Origin: Verrucomicrobiales bacterium | Lineage (GTDB): Bacteria > Verrucomicrobiota > Verrucomicrobiia > Limisphaerales > J093 | Assembly (NCBI GenBank): GCA_024233215.1 | Contig: JACKPW010000021.1 | Location: 36,566 to 100,565, forward strand | Direction: 5' to 3' | DNA length: 64,000 bases | Shown: piece by piece, positions 1 to 7,755 of the stretch | Layout: every line of letters begins with the position of its first letter | Position numbering within the stretch: the first letter of the stretch is position 1 | Notes under the pieces: model-generated | Database searches by the model: none | What the model saw: the letters and a program-made list of their open reading frames with translations, nothing else | What the model was told of the DNA's origin: nothing | Program-made: the position numbers and the translations under genes

Positions 1-1399
1 GGCGGGATTCCCGCTTGCCGGCGACATGGGACACCCACTTGAGCACGGTGTTCGCGTATTTCTCCCGCTTCTTCGCGTTGGCGAAGGCCCCGTAGATGGC
101 CCGGAGCAGGTGATCCCGGATGCGTTCGGCGTCGCGGACCTGGTCCAGATCGTTGGCGGAATACTCCCAATACCACTCCCCGTTGACGGCGCTGTGTTCC
201 TTCGCCACGGCCACCGCCCAGGGAACCTCCGGAAACGGGGAGGGTTCCGCGGCTTCCTCCGAATTGAACAGCACCGAGGCGCCCATGACCCGGTTGTCCG
301 CCAGCGTGGGGCTCCACAACTCGCCATACTTGTCCCAGCCCTCGCCGAAGGCGGCGCTGGACTCCCGCCCGTAGCGGCACTCGGCCCCGCCCCAGTAACC
401 GAGCCAGCCGTCACCGGTCGCATCAATGAAGACGGGCGCCCGATACCGGCGAATGAGGCCGCTCCTGACATTGCGGGCCTCGACGCTGGCAATGCTGTCC
501 CCCTCCTTCTCGAGTCCGCAGCAGACATGGAGAGGAAAGAGATCGACTCCCGAGGCAGCCAGGGTGGCCTCGCGCTTCCGTTGGTCCTTGATCGCCGCCG
601 CATCGCCGTTGGGATAATGCTCCGTGTCGATGGTCTTCAGGAGCTTCTCCCCCTTGCCGGGAATGCCGATGGTATGGACGCGCACCTCCTCGCTGGCGTT
701 GCCGCCGAAGACGGGTCGATCCTGGATGAGGGCCACCTTCAGGCCCTGCGAACGCGCTGCCAGCGCCGCCGCACAGCCCGCGATTCCGCCGCCCACGATG
801 ACCACGTCGAACCGGAACTCCTCGATCTCGATCCGGTCGCGTCCGGTCATGCGGTCCTTCCACGCGGCCAGTTCCACCAGATCACCGTTGGGCAACCCGG
901 GAGCCATCTCCTGGGTGAAGAAAAGCGCGTCACAGCGCCCGTCGAAACCGGTGAGGTCCTCGAGTTCCACCGCCACCGAACCCGCCGCGGGAACCGTGAC
1001 ACTGCCGCCATTCTGCCAGGCCCAGCCGTTCTCCGTGCCGAACTCGGTGGTGAGGGCAACGCCGTTGATCCGCACCTTGAACCGGCCGGGCGCCGTCCAC
1101 TTGCCCGGACACCAGTTGCGGGTGCGCACCCACACGTACCAATGGCCGCCGGCAGGCAGCGTCACGTGGGTCCGGGCATTGGCCACGGGCTTCCCCATGC
1201 CATGGGCGAGCAGGTAGCAGCCACCCATCTGCTGGTGGTACTGGGTGTCCAGTTTCCAGCCGCCGGGATCGGCGAACGCCGAGGCCTCCAGGAGAACCCC
1301 GGGGGTGACCGGTGCCGAGGCACCAAAGCCATGGCGGGGAGCGACCGCCGCCGTCAAGGCGGTGCCGCCGACGATGCGGATGAATTCGCGGCGTTTCAT
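1..1399 (-). CDS. Tat-exported FAD-dependent oxidoreductase, C-terminus beyond the left edge
   Basis: The reading frame starts at the ATG complementary to 1397-1399 and stays open to the left edge, so only about 466 residues are seen. The N-terminus MKRREFIRIVGG followed by an Ala-rich stretch is a twin-arginine leader. Residues of about 30-165 look like a beta-rich carbohydrate-binding-type domain (aromatic-rich, WYVWVRTRNW). A classic FAD-binding Rossmann motif, VVIVGGGIAGCAAALAARS, follows near residues 195-215, then GGNASEEVRV. This is the layout of the FAD_oxidored family (PF12831 type), common and mostly uncharacterised in polysaccharide-degrading Verrucomicrobia and Planctomycetes. It probably oxidises a sugar or related substrate outside the cytoplasm; the substrate cannot be read. 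The opposite-strand frame over the same interval is a high-GC shadow. Confidence 0.88.
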   Translation of the reverse strand, partial: MKRREFIRIVGGTALTAAVAPRHGFGASAPVTPGVLLEASAFADPGGWKLDTQYHQQMGGCYLLAHGMGKPVANARTHVTLPAGGHWYVWVRTRNWCPGKWTAPGRFKVRINGVALTTEFGTENGWAWQNGGSVTVPAAGSVAVELEDLTGFDGRCDALFFTQEMAPGLPNGDLVELAAWKDRMTGRDRIEIEEFRFDVVIVGGGIAGCAAALAARSQGLKVALIQDRPVFGGNASEEVRVHTIGIPGKGEKLLKTIDTEHYPNGDAAAIKDQRKREATLAASGVDLFPLHVCCGLEKEGDSIASVEARNVRSGLIRRYRAPVFIDATGDGWLGYWGGAECRYGRESSAAFGEGWDKYGELWSPTLADNRVMGASVLFNSEEAAEPSPFPEVPWAVAVAKEHSAVNGEWYWEYSANDLDQVRDAERIRDHLLRAIYGAFANAKKREKYANTVLKWVSHVAGKRESR

Positions 1400-1529
1400 G
1401 TTCAGGCGGTGAGTGTGCCGCGAGCCGGCGGTTTTCGCAACCACGGGCCGCGACGACAACCGAGCCCGCGGGACCAGGCCGAAGCGCTGCAGTCCAACCA
1501 AGGCACCCGCGCGTGACTCGCATACCGGA

Positions 1530-1546
1530 GCCGGCGGTCCGCCGGC
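1530..1546. other. perfect GC-rich palindrome between two genes
   Basis: GCCGGCGG and CCGCCGGC flank a single T. It lies about 105 bases past the stop of the minus-strand membrane-protein gene and about 130 bases before the next minus-strand start. No T tract follows on either strand, so it is at best a weak terminator; it may be a protein-binding palindrome. Confidence 0.3.
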
Positions 1547-1651
1547 AGGCATCCGCAATGTGCTGAGGCCCCTCTTCAGCAACGCGACATCCTCCCGACC
1601 ACCATCCGGCTAATCGGTGAGAATCCGTGTCTTTCCACCGAATCGTGACGG

Positions 1652-3520
1652 CTACGGGCTGCGCTCCGCGAGACGCTGGTTCACCATGGCCAGGTAGTTG
1701 TAGGCCAGAAAATTCGCCCAATCCTTGAGTTCGATGGAGCGCTGGAGCCAGCGTTTGGCTTCCCCGTAATTCTCAACCTGGATCTCGTGCCACCCGCGCA
1801 TCATGACGACGTAGTAATTGTTGGGGTCGAGGGCGACCGCCCGCTCGAACCGTTGCACGGCCTCGTCGTGGCGTCCCAGCCAATCAAGCGTCATGCCACC
1901 ACGCATGCAGGCATAGGTGTCGTACGGGTTCAGCGCGGTCGCGCGATCGAACCACTTCAGCGCCTCCTCCGCCAGCGGCTCCCAGTTCTCCCCGCCCTCC
2001 CAGCTTTCGAGCCGGTAGAATTCCCCGAGTCGCGCAAGCGTCTCGGCGTTTTGCGGCTCGGCCAGCGCCGCCTGCTGAAGCGCGGCGAACTGGTCGAGGA
2101 CCGTGCCGGCGGTTTCGGAACGCAGGGTGGCCCGCCCCTCCGCCCATTGGCGTCCGGCCTGGGGAATGAGGAAGCCGGCCGCGGCCACCGCCAGCAGCGT
2201 CAACACCAACCGGCCCGGCAAGCGCGGGGCGATCCAGAAGCGCCGGGTGCTGAAGCGGCGGTGACTGGCCAGGCTGGCGGCAAGCACGGTGGCCACCAAC
2301 GCATTCGCGGGCACGTGCAGGTTGAAGTCGTAGGCCGAGTGAATGGCCAGTGCGATCAGCCCCACGGACACCCCGAGCACATGCGCGGCGCGATCACTGC
2401 GCTTGGTCACCAACCCCCCTCCGGACCGTCGCACGTAGCGCCAGGTGACCGGCACGCCGGCGGCCAGCAAGCCGAGGGTGCCGAAGAACAGCACACCGCC
2501 GATCGTCCCCCACTCCGCCAGCACCTGCAGGTAATCGTTGTGCGCGTAAGTGGGGCGTTGCTGCAACGCCTCCCCACGGTAGGCCGGAAACCGGACGTCG
2601 AAATGGCCGGGGCCGACCCCCACCCACAAATGGTCAAGCCACATCTGCGTGGTCTTCTTGGTGAGGCTCCACCGGATGCCCACATGCTCGAGTTGTCCGG
2701 GCACGAACATGTGAGTGAACCGGTGCATGGACTGCGGGCTCTTCGCCAGGAAGACACCGCCCCCTGCCAGCAGGGCCACCAAGGAGACAATCGCCACCAG
2801 GCGGTGGTTGCGGAAGCGCACCAGAAAGGCGGCCATCAGGACCAACGACAGGCCGAAGGCCAGGTAGCCGCCCCGGGACACCGTGACCCCCATGCCCGCC
2901 AACATCACCACCGCGGCATAGCCGGTGAACACCCGCTGCAGGATCGTGTCCTTGCCCAGCAGCAACATCGCCAGCGCCACCGGAATGAGCATTTCCAGCA
3001 GACCCGCCAGATGATTCGGACAGATATAGGTCCCGGACCCCCGGCCGTCGTACTGCTCCGGACGGCGCAATCCCAGCACGTAGTTCGATTTGGCCAGGAA
3101 CTGGTAGACCGCGTACATCGAAAGCAGGGTTCCCAGTCCAAGCAACACCTTCACCAACAGCTCGGTGTTCTTCTGCCGGTGGAGGTTGTTGAGGACGATG
3201 AAGAAAAGCCAGACACAGACCAGCACCCGCATCATTTCCAGACGGGCCACATACTCCACGTCCGCGGTGAGATAACGCGCCACCGCATAAACCGCCAGAC
3301 CCGCCACGGGCCAGCATACGGGCGGCCACTGGATCCGGTGCGCGCGCCGCACCCAGAACCGCAGGGCCCACAGCAGGGAAGCCGCCGCCACCAGCACCTG
3401 CACCACCGCAAAATCCTGGAGCCGGGCCGCGCCCATGGCCAGGGGAGCGATCACCACCACCGCAAGGACCAGTCCCAGGATGCTTCGCTCCAACCAGTGA
3501 TCGATCTGCTCACGATCCAT
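1652..3520 (-). CDS. O-antigen ligase/polymerase-like membrane protein with C-terminal TPRs
   Basis: 622 residues starting MDREQIDHWLERSILGLVLA. About ten to twelve hydrophobic segments fill residues 15-440. The large periplasmic loop holds VGVGPGHFDVRFPAYRG and AHNDYLQVLAEWG, which is the Wzy_C/WaaL O-antigen ligase signature (PF04932 type: conserved H-N-x-x-L and the GxGxxxF block). After the last membrane span, residues of about 480-615 carry tetratricopeptide units (EALKWFDRATALNPYD, EAVQRFERAVALDPNN). WaaL/Wzy proteins join or polymerise glycan repeats at the outer face of the inner membrane; the TPR tail suggests a partner protein. No glycosyltransferase cluster is adjacent, so the glycan is unknown. 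Protein glycosylation is a possible alternative to O-antigen. Confidence 0.88.
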   Translation of the reverse strand: MDREQIDHWLERSILGLVLAVVVIAPLAMGAARLQDFAVVQVLVAAASLLWALRFWVRRAHRIQWPPVCWPVAGLAVYAVARYLTADVEYVARLEMMRVLVCVWLFFIVLNNLHRQKNTELLVKVLLGLGTLLSMYAVYQFLAKSNYVLGLRRPEQYDGRGSGTYICPNHLAGLLEMLIPVALAMLLLGKDTILQRVFTGYAAVVMLAGMGVTVSRGGYLAFGLSLVLMAAFLVRFRNHRLVAIVSLVALLAGGGVFLAKSPQSMHRFTHMFVPGQLEHVGIRWSLTKKTTQMWLDHLWVGVGPGHFDVRFPAYRGEALQQRPTYAHNDYLQVLAEWGTIGGVLFFGTLGLLAAGVPVTWRYVRRSGGGLVTKRSDRAAHVLGVSVGLIALAIHSAYDFNLHVPANALVATVLAASLASHRRFSTRRFWIAPRLPGRLVLTLLAVAAAGFLIPQAGRQWAEGRATLRSETAGTVLDQFAALQQAALAEPQNAETLARLGEFYRLESWEGGENWEPLAEEALKWFDRATALNPYDTYACMRGGMTLDWLGRHDEAVQRFERAVALDPNNYYVVMMRGWHEIQVENYGEAKRWLQRSIELKDWANFLAYNYLAMVNQRLAERSP

Positions 3521-3635
3521 TCCCGACGAGCCTAGAGCAGGAACCGGACCAGGGTCACGTAGTTTTGGCGTTTGGGCGACCCATAAGGCAGGGTCGAAAA
3601 GGGGTTGTCAGGGGGCGGGGCGCTGGTAAGGTCAA

Positions 3636-3666
3636 CCGGGTACCGCAAACGTGGTGACGTACCCGG
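3636..3666 (+). promoter_or_regulatory. inverted repeat directly upstream of a start codon
   Basis: CCGGGTAC at 3636-3643 and GTACCCGG at 3659-3666 are exact complements around a 15-base loop. They end four bases before the ATG at 3671, so the hairpin would cover any ribosome binding site. It could be an operator or an mRNA structure limiting translation of the small gene. Confidence 0.4.
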
Positions 3667-3670
3667 ACCG

Positions 3671-3907
3671 ATGAGTGCCAAGTCTGACGAGAAGCAGCTT
3701 ACGCGGGGTTCGACGGTGTACCGCGAGTTCCAGGTGGAGCTCGAGGAGATCAACCGTCACAAGTGGATCGAGTCCGAGAAAGCCGGCCACGACATCGGCT
3801 TTGAACGCGCGCTCATGGACTGGGTGATGCACCATCGGGCCGGCTGGCTGAAGTACCGGCAGCACCTGCGCGCGCGCCAGAGCGGCGTGACGACGTCCCT
3901 CGCATGA
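3671..3907 (+). CDS. small conserved hypothetical protein (78 aa)
   Basis: I chose the ATG at 3671 (MSAKSDEKQLTRG) over the upstream in-frame start at 3605. The extra 22 residues look like translated spacer and would run through the hairpin at 3636-3666. The protein is soluble, charged and mostly helical. The block IESEKAGHDIGFERALMDWV recalls, from memory only, the 'HRWxxSExAGxDVGxxxA' segment of DUF4032-type proteins. It sits 45 bases before pyrR on the same strand, so it may be cotranscribed with the pyrimidine genes. I cannot name a function. Confidence 0.65.
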   Translation: MSAKSDEKQLTRGSTVYREFQVELEEINRHKWIESEKAGHDIGFERALMDWVMHHRAGWLKYRQHLRARQSGVTTSLA

Positions 3908-3952
3908 CCGGCCTCCCCTTCTCTTTCTGCTTCCACGGTCCCTTCCCTTCCG

Positions 3953-4507
3953 ATGACTGACCCCCTCTTGCCGCCCCGGTTGCTGTTGTCGGGCAGCCAG
4001 GTTTCCAGCGCCATGGACCGGTTGGCCCGTTCCATTGCGGACGCCCATCCCGCGGGGGATGGGGTGGTGCTGGTGGGCGTCCAAACGGGTGGGGTGCAAG
4101 TGGCCCGGCACCTGGCGCGGAACCTGGAGGCCCTGTGGAGCCGCGCGGTTCCCCTGGGGCACCTCGACGTGTCCATGCACCGCGATGATCTCGACCGCCG
4201 ACTGGCCCCGGCGGTTCATCCCACGTGGCTGCCCTTCGAACTGGAAGGCCACACGGTGGTGCTGGTGGACGACGTCTTCTGCAGCGGGCGGACCATCCGG
4301 GCCGCGCTCGATGCCCTGACGGACCTGGGACGCCCGAACCGGGTGGAACTCGCCGTGCTGATCGAGCGGAGGCATCACGAGTTGCCCATCCACGCGAACT
4401 TTGTCGGACAGGCCGTGGACACCGAGCCCCGGGATCGGGTCGAGGTGGAGTTCGACGCCGAGGGCAACGCAAACCGTGTCTTGCTTGAACCGGGCGGCCC
4501 TGCTTGA
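3953..4507 (+). CDS. pyrR: bifunctional PyrR: pyrimidine operon regulator/uracil phosphoribosyltransferase
   Basis: 184 residues, the usual PyrR length. The PRPP-binding motif VVLVDDVFCSGRTIRAALD occupies residues 101-119, and the Type I PRTase fold is complete. The N-terminal GVQTGGVQVARHLA corresponds to the PyrR 'GIxTRGxxLAxRL' segment. RHHELPIHANFVGQAVDTE is typical of the C-terminal half. In Bacillus PyrR binds UMP/UTP and the pyr mRNA to cause attenuation, and it has weak UPRTase activity (UMP from uracil and PRPP). pyrB follows within 10 bases. The 45-base leader in front of it is strikingly pyrimidine-rich, and I see no match to the classic PyrR anti-antiterminator, so RNA-binding regulation here is unproven. 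Confidence 0.93.
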   Translation: MTDPLLPPRLLLSGSQVSSAMDRLARSIADAHPAGDGVVLVGVQTGGVQVARHLARNLEALWSRAVPLGHLDVSMHRDDLDRRLAPAVHPTWLPFELEGHTVVLVDDVFCSGRTIRAALDALTDLGRPNRVELAVLIERRHHELPIHANFVGQAVDTEPRDRVEVEFDAEGNANRVLLEPGGPA

Positions 4508-4515
4508 GTTGCGGC

Positions 4516-5457
4516 ATGGACTGGACCCGCAAGGATCTGCTCGATTTGCAGTCCCTCTCCGCCGAGGAGATCCTCACTGTTCTCGACACCGCCCGCCAGT
4601 TCAAGGCGGTGGGAGAACGCAAGATCAAGAAGGTCCCCGCGTTGCGCGGCAAGACGGTGGTGAACCTGTTCGTCGAGCCTTCCACCCGCACGCGCATCAG
4701 TTTCGAACTGGCCGAGCAACGGCTCAGCGCCGACTGCATCAACTTCACCGCGGAGGCCTCCTCCTTGCGCAAGGGAGAAACCCTGGCCGACACCGCGAGG
4801 AACCTCGAAGCCCTGAATGCGGACTTCATCGTGATCCGGCACAAGGCGGCCGGCGCCCCGCATCTGCTGGGACGCGTGCTCAACGCCCACGTGGTCAACG
4901 CAGGCGACGGCGCCCACGAACATCCCACCCAGGGGTTGCTGGACCTGTTCACCATCCGCGAGAAGAAGGGCTCCTTCGAGGGGCTCAGGGTCACCATCCT
5001 GGGTGACATCCTCTACAGCCGGGTGGCGCGGTCCGACATCTGGGGACTGCAGAAACTCGGCGCCCGGGTCACCCTTTGCGGCCCGCCAACGCTGGTCCCA
5101 CCGGTGTTCACGGAGCTGGGCTGCCGGGTCACGCCGCGGTTGGAGGAAGCCATCGCGGACGCCGATGTGATCAACCTCCTGCGCATTCAGCACGAACGCC
5201 AGCGCAAGGGGATGTTTCCGGGGCTCGGCGAATACACCAGCCTGTTCGGCATCAACCAGGAACGGCTTCGGATGACCAAGCCGGACGCCATCATCATGCA
5301 CCCGGGCCCGATCAACCGCGGGGTGGAAGTGGATTCGGAGGTGGCGGACGGGGAACGCTCGGTGATCCTTGAACAGGTCACCAACGGCCTGGCCATCCGC
5401 ATGGCGGTGCTCTACCTGCTGAACGGCGGCCACGTCCCCCCCGCTGAGGTGAACTGA
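4516..5457 (+). CDS. pyrB: aspartate carbamoyltransferase catalytic chain
   Basis: Second step of UMP synthesis: carbamoyl phosphate plus aspartate gives N-carbamoylaspartate. Family signatures are intact: the carbamoyl-phosphate loop EPSTRTRISFE, the HEHPTQGLLDL motif, and MHPGPINRG near the C-terminus. The length of 313 residues is normal. I prefer ATG at 4516; a TTG at 4504 would overlap the pyrR stop (TTGA) and add only four residues. It is in an operon with pyrR. The usual third member, pyrC, does not follow: the next gene is convergent. No regulatory chain (pyrI) is near. Confidence 0.95.
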   Translation: MDWTRKDLLDLQSLSAEEILTVLDTARQFKAVGERKIKKVPALRGKTVVNLFVEPSTRTRISFELAEQRLSADCINFTAEASSLRKGETLADTARNLEALNADFIVIRHKAAGAPHLLGRVLNAHVVNAGDGAHEHPTQGLLDLFTIREKKGSFEGLRVTILGDILYSRVARSDIWGLQKLGARVTLCGPPTLVPPVFTELGCRVTPRLEEAIADADVINLLRIQHERQRKGMFPGLGEYTSLFGINQERLRMTKPDAIIMHPGPINRGVEVDSEVADGERSVILEQVTNGLAIRMAVLYLLNGGHVPPAEVN

Positions 5458-5481
5458 GGCTGGCCGCCGCCCCCCGCCTTG

Positions 5482-6912
5482 CTACCGCTCGGTCGGTTGC
5501 CGCATGACCCGCAGGAACACCAGGGTCATGTTGTTCACCGTCATTTCCAGGATGTCGTCATCCACCACCACCGTGCCCCGGCGGCTGCGATCCTTGGCGT
5601 CCTTGAACTCGACGGAGTAGCGGGATCCGCTCTTCGACCAGGAACCCTTGCCGGCGATGTTGAGATCCTGCACGCCGGGAATGTCCGGCAGACCGACCTG
5701 ACGCGGCGCCTGTTGCTGGTTCGGATCCTGCCAGCCCCCCTGCGGAACTCCCGCCGCCGCGGCGCCACCACCGGTGATTCCGTAGCGCGCCGCATAGTCG
5801 GCGGACATCCCGAACCCGGCGGCACCCTGATTGGCGGCCGCCTCGGCTGCCCGCCGGGCTTCCTCGACACTGCGAATCATCGCCTGGGCGCGCGGCTTGA
5901 GGTCGAGCTTCACATGGAATGCCTTCTCCGGCGTCGCCATCAGCGAAAGCCCGGGCAGAAACACCGTGATGAACGTCTTGATGGAGCGCATCTCCTTCGC
6001 GGACATGTCCGGGTTCTGGCGGCGGGCCTTGATGTAGGTGTCCGAAACCAGCAACTGCCAGCGTCCCAGGATCTTCTCGCCGTCGTATTTCTGGGAGTCC
6101 CCCGTCTTCAGGTAGTTGAAAAGATCCACCGGGTCCACCTGCTCGATCACCCCCATCACAGTGGGGTTGTCCAGCAGACCCAGAATCTTCGGATCGTTGA
6201 CGATGTTCTGCACGGGCGCCTGGGTCTGCAGTGCCCCCATGATGGCGGTGTCCGTCACGATGTCCTTGAACTCGGACATTTCGCTGAACTGCAGGAACGG
6301 CGGGTAGTTCGCCAGGCGCTCAAGCACGGACGGGTTGTTGTACACCAACCCCGCCAGGTCCGTGACCTGGTAGTAGGCGGAAGGCATGGGGTCGAGTGCG
6401 GAAACACTCCGATCCAGGCCGGACTGGGAAAGCTGCATCCGGGCATCACGAAGGTACTGCTGCGACTGCGGGCTTTGATCGGTGGTAAACTGAACCGCGG
6501 GATAGCCAAAAATGTAGATCCCCAAACCCAGCAACAAGGTGTAAACGCTTCCCGCCAGAATGCCCACGCACAGTCCCAACCGGCGATTCAGCCGCTCCCA
6601 GCGAACGCGGGTGTAATCGTCCGTGGCATACTTGTAGTGCATGTAAACCTTGTGGTGCACCAGAAAGCTCACCCCCATGAAGATCAGCACCACGATGGCA
6701 AACACGATCACCGGCGGCACGATGTAGGGCCAAACCGGATGCGTCAGCCCCAGCTTGGGCACCAAGCCCTTGACGTAAGGCCCCAAGGGCAGGGCCACAA
6801 GCGTGGCCACGAACAGCCCGATCAACGACACCAGGGACCGCACGGCCCCCTTGTAGTAACTCGACACCCCGAGGACGACGAAGATGACGATCACACCTGC
6901 CCAGATTAGCAT
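5482..6912 (-). CDS. CvpA-family membrane protein with long soluble C-terminal region
   Basis: 476 residues. The start MLIWAGVIVIFVVLGVSSYYKGAVRS leads into four hydrophobic helices (about 1-25, 28-50, 65-90, 118-140), with the glycine- and small-residue-rich pattern of the CvpA/colicin V production family (PF02674 type), a poorly understood inner-membrane family. The remaining 320 residues are soluble and helical, with a Gln/Gly/Pro-rich linker near residue 390 and a beta-rich tail (RSRRGTVVVDDDILEM). That C-terminal half is far longer than in typical CvpA (about 160-200 aa), so a lineage-specific cell-envelope role is likely. It converges on pyrB with a 24-base gap. Confidence 0.8.
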   Translation of the reverse strand: MLIWAGVIVIFVVLGVSSYYKGAVRSLVSLIGLFVATLVALPLGPYVKGLVPKLGLTHPVWPYIVPPVIVFAIVVLIFMGVSFLVHHKVYMHYKYATDDYTRVRWERLNRRLGLCVGILAGSVYTLLLGLGIYIFGYPAVQFTTDQSPQSQQYLRDARMQLSQSGLDRSVSALDPMPSAYYQVTDLAGLVYNNPSVLERLANYPPFLQFSEMSEFKDIVTDTAIMGALQTQAPVQNIVNDPKILGLLDNPTVMGVIEQVDPVDLFNYLKTGDSQKYDGEKILGRWQLLVSDTYIKARRQNPDMSAKEMRSIKTFITVFLPGLSLMATPEKAFHVKLDLKPRAQAMIRSVEEARRAAEAAANQGAAGFGMSADYAARYGITGGGAAAAGVPQGGWQDPNQQQAPRQVGLPDIPGVQDLNIAGKGSWSKSGSRYSVEFKDAKDRSRRGTVVVDDDILEMTVNNMTLVFLRVMRQPTER

Positions 6913-7188
6913 GGGCGAAAACTACCCTGAAGGCGGGCAAAAGGCCACGGAAAACTGCCTCAAAGGATCATCAGAAATGCCGGTACGGCATCCGCCCCCG
7001 GTCCCCGAATGCCACCCCCGGTCCGGGCGAAAAGCACACCGGCCCGAGGCGCGGCCTTCTGCCTCCGCCGGATCGCCGGTCACCCCTCCGCACAGCATCC
7101 GCACATCCCGAAGCCCCCCCGACTGGCAAACCACGCTCCAGCGGCCCCGGAGGTCCCCGCCGCCCGGGGAGGTACAGATCCTCGGGGT

Positions 7189-7656
7189 CTAGTCCTGAAA
7201 GCGCCGGTTGTAGCCCCGGCCGAAGAACCCCAGCGCCATCACCCCCAGGAGCAGCGCCCCGGCCAATCCCACGAGCAGCAACGGAAGCAGGTTCGAACTG
7301 GAACGGGGCGCCCCGTAATCGTCGTCGGTGGGCGCCTGGAGGTTTTCCTCAACCACGTTGGCGGGAGGCGGTTTCGTCCAGGTCTGCAGCGGTTCCCCAA
7401 AGGCACCCTCCGTCCGGTTCGTCTCCTCCGCGTCGGAGGAAAGGAGTTGCGGAACCTCCGATCCCGAACCCTGCGAAGTGTCGGGAGCCGCGTCGTAGAG
7501 AGTCATTCCCACCTCCGGTGGAGCGGGCAGATCCTGCCCGATGGCAGGCACAACGGAGCACAACAACCCCGCCAGGAGCAGCGCCCCGGAACAGCAGGAG
7601 ACCCGGGGCAGTCCTGCCAGGCAGGACCCGATAGTCGGATGGGTGCCAGTCTTCAT
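7189..7656 (-). CDS. small secreted protein with C-terminal membrane anchor, unknown function
   Basis: The start at 7656 (MKTGTHPTIGS) is preceded on the minus strand by GAGGG at workable spacing; the longer frame up to 7737 adds a charged segment unlikely to precede a signal peptide. A hydrophobic leader lies at about residues 16-40 (ALLLAGLLCSVVPAIGQ) with a plausible cleavage after AIGQ. The middle is Pro/Glu/Asp-rich and low in complexity. A second hydrophobic helix (LLPLLLVGLAGALLLGVMALGFF) is followed by a short basic tail, so the protein is anchored at its C-terminus. I do not recognise the family. Confidence 0.68.
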   Translation of the reverse strand: MKTGTHPTIGSCLAGLPRVSCCSGALLLAGLLCSVVPAIGQDLPAPPEVGMTLYDAAPDTSQGSGSEVPQLLSSDAEETNRTEGAFGEPLQTWTKPPPANVVEENLQAPTDDDYGAPRSSSNLLPLLLVGLAGALLLGVMALGFFGRGYNRRFQD

Positions 7657-7755
7657 AAGACCCTCTTTTTCTCTTTCGTCCAGCTTGCGGATAATCCTAC
7701 CAACCGACACCTCCTTGGCGAGCAAAAAACCGGGCATGCCAACCCGCCCGGCCGA

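Noticed and set aside
26..1516. Plus-strand frame of 496 residues at the left edge
   Set aside because: The minus strand carries a Tat leader and an FAD-binding motif over the same bases; the plus frame has no such features.
1787..3535. Plus-strand frame of 582 residues
   Set aside because: His/Gln/Arg-rich shadow of the O-antigen-ligase-like gene.
3908..3952. PyrR-binding attenuator ahead of pyrR
   Set aside because: The region is only 45 bases and pyrimidine-only in character; no anti-antiterminator consensus or terminator stem fits.
5479..6909. Plus-strand frame of 476 residues
   Set aside because: Exact antisense of the CvpA-like membrane protein; His/Arg-rich without domains.
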